Below, in pieces: positions 38,984-46,264 of a stretch of 64,000 nucleotides of DNA. The stretch spans positions 1-64,000 of IMG/VR virus record IMGVR_UViG_3300047321_000445; one strand, 5' to 3'. The notes beneath the pieces were generated by a model that had not been told where the DNA came from, ran no database searches, and saw only the letters and a list, made by a program, of their open reading frames with translations. How positions within the stretch are numbered: position 1 is the first letter of the stretch; every line of letters begins with the position of its first letter. Origin of the DNA: a virus. A program made the position numbers and the translations under genes.

Positions 38984-39018
38984 CTGCGCCCCGGCCACTC
39001 GACTTGGCCGGGGCGCAG
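38984..39018 (+). terminator. CTCGACT-loop hairpin n
   Basis: 13-bp arms CTGCGCCCCGGCC/GGCCGGGGCGCAG, loop ACTCGACTT. Confidence 0.85.
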
Positions 39019-39039
39019 CACCCACACCGAGAGGACACC

Positions 39040-39615
39040 ATGCCCACCTTCACCTTCCCCAGCGGCGCGACCGTCGAGGCGCCCGACGGACTGCCCCTGT
39101 GTGAGCGGCCCGAGACCGTCACGGAGGACGTCGGCCGTTCCATCCTGGTCGGCCTGACCCGCAGCGACCGACCGGTCTTCTCCACCTTCTCCTGTGCCGC
39201 TTACGCCGCCCTCGGTCGCCTGTTCACCATGCGGGGGGACGTTGCCTACGACCGCCGTCGGGCCGAGCGGCTGGAGGCCCGCGGCCGGACCTGGCAGGCG
39301 GGGAACGTGCGCCGCCATGCCGACGAGCGGGAGGCGCGCAACGAACGGCTCCTGGCGCGCATGGTGGCCGACCCGGCGCCGTGCACGTGCGTGATCCCTT
39401 ACGTGCCCGCTGTCGAGCTGGCTGAAGAGGTCGGGGTTCTCAAGGCTGACGTCCTGGAGAAGATCCGCGATCGTGCCGACCGGATGAGGGCGCTCGGGGG
39501 GCGGGACGTGGAGCAGCTCGTTTTCCGCCTGGGCCCCGACGGTGAGGTGCTGGTGGCGCCGATTACGGCTCTGTCGCTGCGGATGCACTTCGCCCAGCCT
39601 GCGCACCTGCGCTGA
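39040..39615 (+). CDS. Array gene, hypothetical
   Basis: 191 aa; ATG with GAGAGGA upstream. FTFPSGATVEAPDG opens it, then a basic helical region (YDRRRAERLEARGRTWQAGNVRRHADE) and PCTCVIPYVPAVELAEE. Unknown. Confidence 0.65.
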   Translation: MPTFTFPSGATVEAPDGLPLCERPETVTEDVGRSILVGLTRSDRPVFSTFSCAAYAALGRLFTMRGDVAYDRRRAERLEARGRTWQAGNVRRHADEREARNERLLARMVADPAPCTCVIPYVPAVELAEEVGVLKADVLEKIRDRADRMRALGGRDVEQLVFRLGPDGEVLVAPITALSLRMHFAQPAHLR

Positions 39616-39637
39616 CGCCTGACCCCGGACGCAATAC

Positions 39638-39674
39638 GGCCGTCTGCTGCTTCTCGACTAAGCGGCAGACGGCC
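39638..39674 (+). terminator. CTCGACT-loop hairpin o
   Basis: 15-bp arms GGCCGTCTGCTGCTT/AAGCGGCAGACGGCC with one mismatch around CTCGACT. The stem differs completely from the others; strong evidence that the loop is what is conserved. Confidence 0.85.
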
Positions 39675-39717
39675 GGCCCCCACCGTAGCAAGACTGAACC
39701 CCCGGAAGGAACCGTTC

Positions 39718-40362
39718 ATGAGCACGACTACGCCCGCCAGACCGGACGTGCCCGCTCTCGCCCACGAGACCGCGCGCATCCTCGGCACTGACTGGCACGC
39801 CCAGCCGGACACGGACTGGGTCAGCGCCTGGGCGCTGCACCACCGGGACGGGCGCCGCGTCCGCCTGTACGGCCCGGAGTACGGCAACGAGGGCCGGCTG
39901 TACATGGAGGGACTGCTGCCGAACGCGCCCGAGGACGAGCGGCCGGACCGGACCGGCCTGGACTCCGGGAACATCTCCGTCGCTGCGTCCTCCCCGGCCC
40001 GCCGTGTGGCCGGGGAGATCACCCGGCGCCTGCTGCCCAAGCTGACCCCGGCGTGCGAGGAGTACCGCCGTCGGCTGGAGGAGCTGCGTACGGCGGAGCG
40101 AGCCCGCGTGGCGGCTGCCCGCAGCCTGGCGGAACTGCCGGGCCTGTCGGAGCCGCGCCGGAACTACCACGACCGGAGGGTGACGGCGTATCACCTGGCC
40201 TGGGACGGGCCGAGGCGCGGCGAGTGGCACGGGGCGAAGCCGTCCGCGCGGATCGACGTGGACGCAGACCGGGAGACGGCTGAGCCGCACGTGTGCATGG
40301 AGCTGCGGGGGCTGTCGCCCGAGCAGGCCGAGCGGGTGCTGCGGGCGCTCATCGAGCCGTAG
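39718..40362 (+). CDS. Array gene, hypothetical
   Basis: 214 aa; ATG with GGAAGGA upstream. A beta-rich N-terminal half (DWVSAWALHHRDGRRVRLYGPEYGNEGRLYMEG) and a helical C-terminal half (CEEYRRRLEELRTAERARVAAARSLAEL). Similar proteins occur in Streptomyces phage genomes without a role. Confidence 0.65.
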   Translation: MSTTTPARPDVPALAHETARILGTDWHAQPDTDWVSAWALHHRDGRRVRLYGPEYGNEGRLYMEGLLPNAPEDERPDRTGLDSGNISVAASSPARRVAGEITRRLLPKLTPACEEYRRRLEELRTAERARVAAARSLAELPGLSEPRRNYHDRRVTAYHLAWDGPRRGEWHGAKPSARIDVDADRETAEPHVCMELRGLSPEQAERVLRALIEP

Positions 40363-40375
40363 GTCTGAGCGTCGT

Positions 40376-40410
40376 GGGTGTGCCCCGGCCGGGTTGGTCG
40401 GGGCACACCC
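40376..40410 (+). terminator. Hairpin p without the CTCGACT loop
   Basis: GGGTGTGCCCCGGCC pairs with GGTCGGGGCACACCC, loop GGGTT; a hairpin at the usual position but lacking the motif. Confidence 0.75.
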
Positions 40411-40431
40411 ATATCTGCCTCACGTCCCGAC

Positions 40432-40460
40432 TTGCTTTCACGTCGGGACTCATGCATGCT
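40432..40460 (+). promoter_or_regulatory. P-box promoter 12
   Basis: TTGCTT, spacer TCACGTCGGGACTCATG (17), CATGCT. Perfect operator arms GTCCCGAC and GTCGGGAC, ten bases apart, flank the -35. Confidence 0.8.
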
Positions 40461-40501
40461 TGGTCTTGCGAACGACACCAGCGACCAGGGATCGGAGATC
40501 C

Positions 40502-41206
40502 ATGCCTCACGCACGCGCTCAGCTCATCGGCGGCCGCGACCGCCAGTGCGACGCCACCGCCGTCTACACGAAGCACAACAAGGTCCGCGCCTACGTCCTC
40601 CTGGACGGCATCGGCGACACCACCGACGTCCACCTCTGGACCCTGCTCACCGCCCGCCGCCTGGCCTACCAGGCGGCAAACGACGCCGACGCCGAGGCCG
40701 GACTGCGCACAGTCCACGCCCGGATCGCCGAGGAGCGCGCCCCGCTCGGCTTGGCCGCAGACTTCGAGCCGTCCGCGGTTGCCGTCGTCGCGGTCGCCAT
40801 CCCCGGCGAGCTGCTCCAGGTCGCATGGTGCGGCGACGCCCGCGCCTACGTCCTGCCCGAAGGCGGCGAGTTGCGGCGGCTGACGACCGACCACAACAAG
40901 CGCCAGTGGCTGATCGACCAGGACCTCCCGTTCGGCCCGTACGACCGTAACCAGGTCCTCTCGTACCTCGGCGACACCGCCGAGGACGCGTCGCAGCGGA
41001 TCGGGACGGCACTCGGTCCCGCCTCGGGCCGCCTGCTGCTGGCCTCGGACGGCGCGTACGAGCCCCTGGAGGACTCGTGCATGGACCTGTCGGCCTACCT
41101 CGTGGGAAGCCCGCGTAAGGCCGCCAGGGACTTCACGCAGGCCGCCATCGACCGCGGCTCGGCCCGCCCGGACAACGCCACGGCCCTGGTCGTCGACTTC
41201 GGCTGA
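40502..41206 (+). CDS. PP2C-like Ser/Thr protein phosphatase
   Basis: 234 aa; ATG with CGGAGAT upstream. LLDGIGDT (residues about 32-39), WCGDARAYVLPEGGELRRLTTDHN (about 110-133), LLLASDGAYEPL (about 178-190) and PDNATALVVDF at the end follow the PP2C motif order with D-G pairs for the metal site. Motif 1 is DGIGD in place of DGxGG. Such enzymes remove phosphate from Ser/Thr. A PP2C on a plasmid array might counter a kinase-based host response, which is inference. Confidence 0.8.
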   Translation: MPHARAQLIGGRDRQCDATAVYTKHNKVRAYVLLDGIGDTTDVHLWTLLTARRLAYQAANDADAEAGLRTVHARIAEERAPLGLAADFEPSAVAVVAVAIPGELLQVAWCGDARAYVLPEGGELRRLTTDHNKRQWLIDQDLPFGPYDRNQVLSYLGDTAEDASQRIGTALGPASGRLLLASDGAYEPLEDSCMDLSAYLVGSPRKAARDFTQAAIDRGSARPDNATALVVDFG

Positions 41207-41220
41207 TCCCCGCTCACCGT

Positions 41221-41251
41221 CCGCCCCGGCTACTCGACTTGGCCGGGGCGG
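41221..41251 (+). terminator. CTCGACT-loop hairpin q
   Basis: 11-bp arms CCGCCCCGGCT/GGCCGGGGCGG, loop ACTCGACTT, 12 bases after the PP2C stop. Confidence 0.85.
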
Positions 41252-41289
41252 GCCGCCTCTTCCCACCACACCCACTTGAACGGAGAACC

Positions 41290-41859
41290 ATGGACGCTCA
41301 CGAGTCCCGCAACTTCCTGGCCGGCCTGGCCAAGAGACTCCCCGCCGAGGTCACCGTCGAAGACCGCGAAGGGCCGGTCACCCGCGAGGCACTGCTGCGG
41401 GTCATCCGTAACGACCTGCTGCCGGTCCTGGTCCGCAACCCGCTGCACCGCCACCCGCGCAGGCAGCTCCCCGCCCTCTACGGCCCGGTCGCGGCCGGCC
41501 TGCGTCAGGCCCTGGTCGCCTACAGCTCGGGCCGTGGAGAGGACTTCCTGCCCCGGCTGGAGCAGGCTCTCGAGGCCGCGGCGGCCGCCCGCAAGGCGGA
41601 CGACTACGACCCCGCCACGAAGTACGTGACCGCGACGTCCTGGGCAGTCTCGTGCACCCTGGGCGCGCACATCGACGGCGCGATCCTCAACGTCCACGAC
41701 CTGGACCACGAGGCGGTCAACGGCCACGGCGGCTGGGGCGTGGTCGTCTGGCACCCGGTCCACGACAAGCGGCAGTTCCCCAGCCAGGACGCAGCTCGCG
41801 CCTACGCCCTGCGGATGGGGCTGCTGCAGCGCTTCGTGCCGAGCCGCGTGCTGGTCTGA
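41290..41859 (+). CDS. Array gene, hypothetical
   Basis: 189 aa; ATG with ACGGAGA upstream. Helical (NFLAGLAKRLPAEVTVEDREG, REALLRVIRNDLLPVLVRNPLHR) with a C-terminal GWGVVVWHPVHDKRQFPSQDAARAYALRMGLL. Unknown. Confidence 0.65.
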   Translation: MDAHESRNFLAGLAKRLPAEVTVEDREGPVTREALLRVIRNDLLPVLVRNPLHRHPRRQLPALYGPVAAGLRQALVAYSSGRGEDFLPRLEQALEAAAAARKADDYDPATKYVTATSWAVSCTLGAHIDGAILNVHDLDHEAVNGHGGWGVVVWHPVHDKRQFPSQDAARAYALRMGLLQRFVPSRVLV

Positions 41860-41869
41860 CGGTCCCTCG

Positions 41870-41904
41870 CTGCGCCCCGGTCACTCGACTTGACCGGGGC
41901 GCAG
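41870..41904 (+). terminator. CTCGACT-loop hairpin r
   Basis: 13-bp arms CTGCGCCCCGGTC/GACCGGGGCGCAG, loop ACTCGACTT. Confidence 0.85.
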
Positions 41905-41956
41905 CCGTGTTCGGGGACGGGCAGGCAGCACTCTCCATCTTTCTTGGGGAACCGAC

Positions 41957-41985
41957 TTGCTTTCACGTCGGGACACGTGCATACT
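41957..41985 (+). promoter_or_regulatory. P-box promoter 13
   Basis: TTGCTT, spacer TCACGTCGGGACACGTG (17), CATACT, AGGTCTTGCGAACGGGG leader. Confidence 0.8.
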
Positions 41986-42041
41986 AGGTCTTGCGAACGG
42001 GGAACGGAAAGTCCGGCCCCACCAACACCGAGGAGCACACC

Positions 42042-42719
42042 ATGGCTAAGACCCCCGCCTACACGATCACCACCACCGACGACACCAAGGTGGACGAGCG
42101 GACCGAGGGCAAGGCGGCCGACAAGCTGGCCCAGAAGCTCACCGCCGAGACCGGCCTGGTCCACCGGGTCTACACCCCGACCGGCAAGCTCCGCCTGGAG
42201 ACCGAGGTCGTCGAGCCGGCCCCGGCCGATGAGGTCCCCTCGGTCGACATCAGCGAGGTCCCCGAGGCCGCGCCGGTCGAGGCCGAGGCCGAGGCGGAGG
42301 TCGAGGAGGTCGTGGAGGCCGAGGTCGAGGCCGAGGAGGTCGAGGAGGCCCCCGAGACGGCCCCGGTCGAGGTCCGCGAGATGAACATCGTGGTGCCCAG
42401 GGACTTCGTCTCCTACGCGACGCTGATGGACCTGCTCAAGAACGACGACGACGCGGTCCGCGAGGACGCCGCGTCCGAGTGGGCCTTCCGCCTGGAGGTC
42501 TACAAGCGGCGCACGAACGCCAAGGACGCCTCGAAGCGGATCGTCGGCCCGGCCATGGCGGCGGCGCTGGAGCGCGGCGAGACCACCGACGGGCGGACCA
42601 TCGCCTCCCTGGCCAAGCGGGGCCTGGTGGAGCGCGGGGAGGGTCTGGCCTTCACGGTGAACGAGGCCGGGCGCGCGGCCCTGGCCGCTGCGGTCGCCGC
42701 GGTGACCGACACCGAGTGA
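42042..42719 (+). CDS. wHTH-like protein, edge paralogue of the array (right)
   Basis: 225 aa; ATG with CGAGGAG upstream. Paralogue of the 28429 product in opposite orientation, with the same MAKTPAYTITT start and ERIVGPAMAAALERGETTDGR-type C terminus. Between them is an insertion of about 25 residues rich in Glu, Ala and Val, a repetitive acidic linker. The two copies at the edges of the array suggest duplication or gene exchange. Confidence 0.75.
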   Translation: MAKTPAYTITTTDDTKVDERTEGKAADKLAQKLTAETGLVHRVYTPTGKLRLETEVVEPAPADEVPSVDISEVPEAAPVEAEAEAEVEEVVEAEVEAEEVEEAPETAPVEVREMNIVVPRDFVSYATLMDLLKNDDDAVREDAASEWAFRLEVYKRRTNAKDASKRIVGPAMAAALERGETTDGRTIASLAKRGLVERGEGLAFTVNEAGRAALAAAVAAVTDTE

Positions 42720-42733
42720 TCGTCCCTGAGGTT

Positions 42734-42764
42734 GCGCCCCGGCCACTCGACTTGGCCGGGGCGC
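42734..42764 (+). terminator. CTCGACT-loop hairpin s
   Basis: 11-bp arms GCGCCCCGGCC/GGCCGGGGCGC, loop ACTCGACTT. Confidence 0.85.
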
Positions 42765-42783
42765 GACTGCTTCCCTGGCCGAC

Positions 42784-42812
42784 TTGCTTTCACGTCGGGA
42801 CGTGTGTACTCT
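42784..42812 (+). promoter_or_regulatory. P-box promoter 14
   Basis: TTGCTT, spacer TCACGTCGGGACGTGTG (17), TACTCT, AAGTCTTGTGAGGGACC leader; only 19 bp after hairpin s. Confidence 0.8.
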
Positions 42813-42864
42813 AAGTCTTGTGAGGGACCGGAACGACCGGCCCACCAACCACCAGGAGGACGCC

Positions 42865-43242
42865 ATGACCGCCACCGCCACCGAGACCCTGGCCCCCGGC
42901 ACCGTCGTGCGCGCCCCCCTCTACCGCAACGGCCAGCCCGTCGGCCGACCCCGCCGCGGCATCGTCCTGCGCACCTTCGCCAGCGACGGCAACCCCAAGT
43001 CCGGCTACCTCGTGTGGTTCTACACGCTCGGGGCGGCCCACAAGGACGGCCAGGGCGACACCAGCACGGTCGGCCTGGTCTTCCCGCGCGAGGCCGAGCG
43101 CGTCGGCACCGTCGCCGACATGGGCGACCGGGTGCTGGCCAACGCCGGTAAGGGCCTGCGCGACTGGCCCACCGGCCGCCAGGCCTGGAACGAGATCTAC
43201 CGCGTCTACGTCGCCCGGAAGCGCGCGGCCGCGCAGGCCTGA
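42865..43242 (+). CDS. Array gene, hypothetical
   Basis: 125 aa; ATG with CCAGGAGGA upstream. Beta-rich N-terminal half (GTVVRAPLYRNGQPVGRPRRGIVLRTFASDG), helical C terminus. Unknown. Confidence 0.65.
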   Translation: MTATATETLAPGTVVRAPLYRNGQPVGRPRRGIVLRTFASDGNPKSGYLVWFYTLGAAHKDGQGDTSTVGLVFPREAERVGTVADMGDRVLANAGKGLRDWPTGRQAWNEIYRVYVARKRAAAQA

Positions 43243-43253
43243 CGGCCCCCCTC

Positions 43254-43290
43254 GCCGGGCCCCGGCCACTCGACTTGGCCGGGGCCCGGC
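43254..43290 (+). terminator. CTCGACT-loop hairpin t
   Basis: 14-bp arms GCCGGGCCCCGGCC/GGCCGGGGCCCGGC, perfect, loop ACTCGACTT. Confidence 0.85.
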
Positions 43291-43324
43291 ACCCCACCAC
43301 CCTCCGGAAGGAACTGAACCGACC

Positions 43325-43846
43325 ATGAACGTCACCGTCTCGCTCCCGTGCGAGTCCACCGCCGAGGCGAACCTGATCCGCAACGCCGTCAACCGCTACC
43401 GGCACGTCCTCAAGGACCAGGGCGTCGACCCGCGCGACTTCGCCCCGCCCAGCGACGAGGGCGCCGGGTTCGGCTGGGACGCCGTGCAGCGCACCGCAGG
43501 CGACATGAGCGCGGGGAGCGTGACCCACATGTCCCCGCGCATGGCGCGCGCCATCCACCTCGCGTTGCAGGACAAGGCGGCCTGGACCCGCGACCCGGAC
43601 GCGCAGCGCATCGCGGCCGTCCTGATGTCCCGGATCAACCGCCTGATCATCCCGCCGAAGGACGGATGGGTCTGCCCCTACATGCCGTTCGGCCACGCCT
43701 GGACGGGCGACACCGTGTGCCGGTTGTGCGGCGAGACCCGCACCGTCTCCGAGGTCATCACGTCGCTGCTCGCCGGACTGCCCGGCTTCAGCGAGGAGCG
43801 TGCAGCCGCCCTGGTGGCCCGGCACGTCGCCGAGGCCACGGCCTGA
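43325..43846 (+). CDS. Array gene, hypothetical with zinc site
   Basis: 173 aa; ATG start after AAGGAA. Helical N-terminal half (EANLIRNAVNRYRHVLKDQGVDP) and CPYMPFGHAWTGDTVCRLCGETRT near residues 117-140, a zinc-ribbon. Last plus-strand gene of the array before the GntR gene. Confidence 0.7.
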   Translation: MNVTVSLPCESTAEANLIRNAVNRYRHVLKDQGVDPRDFAPPSDEGAGFGWDAVQRTAGDMSAGSVTHMSPRMARAIHLALQDKAAWTRDPDAQRIAAVLMSRINRLIIPPKDGWVCPYMPFGHAWTGDTVCRLCGETRTVSEVITSLLAGLPGFSEERAAALVARHVAEATA

Positions 43847-43867
43847 CGCGCCCCGTCGGGGCATGAG

Positions 43868-43911
43868 GAAGCCCGCTGCACCGGCCGGGAGTGGCCTGTG
43901 CAGCGGGCTTC
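43868..43911. terminator. Bidirectional terminator between the array and gntR
   Basis: 14-bp perfect arms GAAGCCCGCTGCAC/GTGCAGCGGGCTTC (43868-43881, 43898-43911) between convergent genes. Confidence 0.85.
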
Positions 43912-43924
43912 TTCGTGTCTCCAG

Positions 43925-44674
43925 TCAGGCGCCGGGAGCCGCCTCGAACGTGTACTCGTAGCCGACGACCATGCGGCGGGGCAGGCACCATTCCCCGTAC
44001 TCGATGACCCCCTGCCCGTCCCACAGCCGGTGCGCGCCGGCCAGGATGGGCGCCCCGATCGGCAGGGCGAGGAAATTCGCTTCACGGGCGTCGGCGTCCC
44101 GGCCGTGGACGTCGTCGCGGCCGTTGGTGATGCGGCGTCCGGTGGCCTGCTGGATCCTCAGCAGCAGTCCGGGCGACGTGTGCGGGGACGTCGACAGCAG
44201 CTCGGGAACGCTCCCGGCGAGGTGCGCCGGGTACCAGGTGACGAAGAGCCCGGTTCGCTGCTTGCCCTTGCCGGTGTGCCACTGACGGCGCACCACCTGG
44301 TCGCCCTCGCCGAGGTCGAGGAGCTCGGCCACGTACTGCGGGGGTTTGACCATCTCGGCCGCTGTGACGATCATCGTCTCGCCCTCGGCGAGGACGCTGC
44401 CGGTGCGCAGGACGCGGGTGATCCGCTCGTAGGAGCTGGGGACGACCTCGGGTGCGTTCGCAACGAACGTGCCGCGGCGGCTGGTGGTGATGTAGCCCTC
44501 CACCTGGAGCTGGTCGATTGCCCGCCCGAGGGTGGCGATCGAGACGCCGTGCGACTCGGCCAGCTCTCGCTGTCCGGGCAGCTTGGCGCCCTCCTGATAA
44601 CCGTCCTCGCCGTCGAGGATGCTGCGTCGGATGTCGGCCGCTACGCGCATGTACGGGTGTTCGGTCTCGGGCAT
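43925..44674 (-). CDS. GntR-family Kor-type repressor
   Basis: 249 aa. N-terminal winged helix (YMRVAADIRRSIL, QEGAKLPGQRELAESHGVSIATLGRAIDQLQVEGYITTSRRGTFVA) and a C-terminal UTRA/HutC-type effector domain (residues about 95-240). Streptomyces plasmid repressors KorSA, KorA and TraR of this type silence transfer genes. Four TGTCCTAGGACA-like boxes lie before its start and three more precede the transfer genes at 52.5-52.9 kb. It is probably autoregulated and released by an unknown ligand. Confidence 0.85.
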   Translation of the reverse strand: MPETEHPYMRVAADIRRSILDGEDGYQEGAKLPGQRELAESHGVSIATLGRAIDQLQVEGYITTSRRGTFVANAPEVVPSSYERITRVLRTGSVLAEGETMIVTAAEMVKPPQYVAELLDLGEGDQVVRRQWHTGKGKQRTGLFVTWYPAHLAGSVPELLSTSPHTSPGLLLRIQQATGRRITNGRDDVHGRDADAREANFLALPIGAPILAGAHRLWDGQGVIEYGEWCLPRRMVVGYEYTFEAAPGA

Positions 44675-44689
44675 GGTCCTTCTCCTGTA

Positions 44690-44722
44690 TGTCCTAGGGC
44701 ACTGACGAGCGTACTAGGACAC
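44690..44722. promoter_or_regulatory. Kor boxes 1 and 2
   Basis: TGTCCTAGGGCA at 44690-44701 and GTACTAGGACAC at 44711-44722, next to the gntR start. Near matches to the palindrome TGTCCTAGGACA. Confidence 0.7.
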
Positions 44723-44765
44723 GCGTAATCCTGGGAGGGGGGAATGCGGGTGCACCCTGGTGAAG

Positions 44766-44799
44766 TGTCCTAGGTCACGCTATGGTCTGTCCTAGGACA
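44766..44799. promoter_or_regulatory. Kor boxes 3 and 4
   Basis: TGTCCTAGGTCA at 44766-44777 and the perfect TGTCCTAGGACA at 44788-44799, with TATGGT between them as a possible -10 for the rightward operon. Confidence 0.75.
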
Positions 44800-44858
44800 C
44801 ACCGCGTAAGCGCCCGACGACTCGACTGCGCCGGGACGCGCTGCTTCAGGAGCGTCAA

Positions 44859-45227
44859 ATGACGAAGACCGTAGACACAGCGAGTGAGACCGCGCCCGTA
44901 GACGTCGCCACGATGCGCGAGGCCATCAGCCGGCTGCTCTTGGCTGAGGCTGAACTGCCCGCCAGCGAGGAGCTGGCGACACTGACCGTACAGCTGCGCG
45001 GGCACATGCAGCTGCTCATCCCGGAAGTCGAGGCAGCCGCCGCGAAGCTGCACAGGGACGACGTGGCCCGGTACTGCGCGCTCGCCTGCCTCGGCACGGC
45101 CCGCAACCGGCTCCAGGAGCGGCCGAACCCGAACCCCGGTGGAGACGTCGCGTACGCCCGGCGTCTGGCCCGCGCGCTCAACGCCCTCGTGGACCACAGC
45201 GAGAACCTGACCGCCCCGAGCTGCTGA
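44859..45227 (+). CDS. DUF6415-family protein
   Basis: 122 aa; ATG with CAGGAG upstream. Helical (ATMREAISRLLLAEAELPAS, ELATLTVQLRGHMQLLIPEVEAAAAKL, YCALACLGTARNRLQERPN). The pattern, and location next to radical SAM and methyltransferase genes, matches the DUF6415 'natural product biosynthesis' family of Streptomyces, whose role is unknown. First gene of a Kor-box-controlled operon. Confidence 0.65.
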   Translation: MTKTVDTASETAPVDVATMREAISRLLLAEAELPASEELATLTVQLRGHMQLLIPEVEAAAAKLHRDDVARYCALACLGTARNRLQERPNPNPGGDVAYARRLARALNALVDHSENLTAPSC

Positions 45228-45329
45228 CACCCACAGACCCCCGCCCTCGGGCCCCAGTCCATGGACAGGTCGAGCCCGGGGGCGGGTCGCACCATCGGAA
45301 GTCACCTGACACCCGAGGAGAAACACGCC

Positions 45330-46253
45330 ATGACGATCGCTCCCGAGGTTCCCGTCCGGCAGACAGTGCCGGAGTTCCTGGAGCTTGAGATCACCGGCCG
45401 CTGTCAGCTCAGCTGCGGCCACTGCTACGCGGAGTCGGGGCCGACCAACGGCCACGGCACCATGACCGGCGACGACTGGCGGCGGGTCATCACCGAGGCC
45501 GCCGCCCTCGGCACGAAGATCGTGCAGTTCATCGGTGGTGAGCCCACACTGTCGCCCGAATTCGCCGGGCTCGTCTGGCACGCCCTGGAAGCCGGCCTGC
45601 GGGTGCAGGTGTACAGCAACCTGTACCGGGTGCGCGCCGAGCACTGGGACCTGTTCGCGCACCCGCGCGTGAGCCTGGGGACGTCGTACTACTCCGACGT
45701 CCCGGACGAGCACGACGCGATCACCGGCCGGAAGGGCTCTCACGAGTCGACCAGGGCGAACATCGTGGAGGCCATGCGCCGGAACATCCCGGTGAAGGTC
45801 GGCATCGTCCACATGCGTGACGGGCAGCGCTCCGAGGAAGCCCGCGCCGAGATGGCCGCGCTCGGTGTGGCCCGGGTGCACATCGACCGGGTCCGTGCCG
45901 TCGGCAACGCCTCGACGGCGAAGACGCTGATCCCGTCCACGTCGGAGCTGTGCGGGCGGTGCGCGGACGGGAAGGCGGCAATCCTCCCTGACGGGAAGGT
46001 CGCCCCGTGTGTGCTGGGCCGGTTCCTGCCCGCCGGGGACGTCAAGTCTGGTTCCCTGGAGCAGGTGTTCACCGGGCAGCTGTGGGCGCAGGTCGCGGCG
46101 AGCATCCCGCGACAGCAGCGGACCGCCGGGTGCCTGCCGGACGAGGACTCGTGCCAGCCCGCGCCGCGGAACACCGCCCAGGGCTGCAACCCTGACAGCG
46201 ACGGTTCGGACTGCTCGCCGGCCGAGACCCCGGCCTGCGACCCCTCGTACTAG
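45330..46253 (+). CDS. Radical SAM/SPASM protein
   Basis: 307 aa; ATG with GAGGAGA upstream. C25-x3-C29-x2-C32 (GRCQLSCGHCYAESG) binds the SAM-cleaving 4Fe-4S cluster, and IQFIGGEPTLSPEF is the GGEP motif. The C-terminal SPASM-type half has CGRCADGKAAILPDGKVAPCVLGRF. The extra C-terminal 45 residues are Cys-rich (six Cys, Asp/Pro/Ser). SPASM enzymes usually modify a peptide; no short precursor gene is visible next to it. Cotranscribed with a PCMT-like methyltransferase. Confidence 0.88.
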   Translation: MTIAPEVPVRQTVPEFLELEITGRCQLSCGHCYAESGPTNGHGTMTGDDWRRVITEAAALGTKIVQFIGGEPTLSPEFAGLVWHALEAGLRVQVYSNLYRVRAEHWDLFAHPRVSLGTSYYSDVPDEHDAITGRKGSHESTRANIVEAMRRNIPVKVGIVHMRDGQRSEEARAEMAALGVARVHIDRVRAVGNASTAKTLIPSTSELCGRCADGKAAILPDGKVAPCVLGRFLPAGDVKSGSLEQVFTGQLWAQVAASIPRQQRTAGCLPDEDSCQPAPRNTAQGCNPDSDGSDCSPAETPACDPSY

Positions 46254-46264
46254 GAGACGCCCGG

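Noticed and set aside
28385-43290. Reading the array as an integron with attC sites
   Set aside because: There is no integron-type integrase, the hairpins do not have attC R-box structure, genes run in both directions and many have their own promoters. The recombinase at 906 is Xer-like. Kept only as a thing to test.
28385-43290. CRISPR array
   Set aside because: The repeated elements are separated by genes of varied length, not by short unique spacers, and no Cas gene is present.
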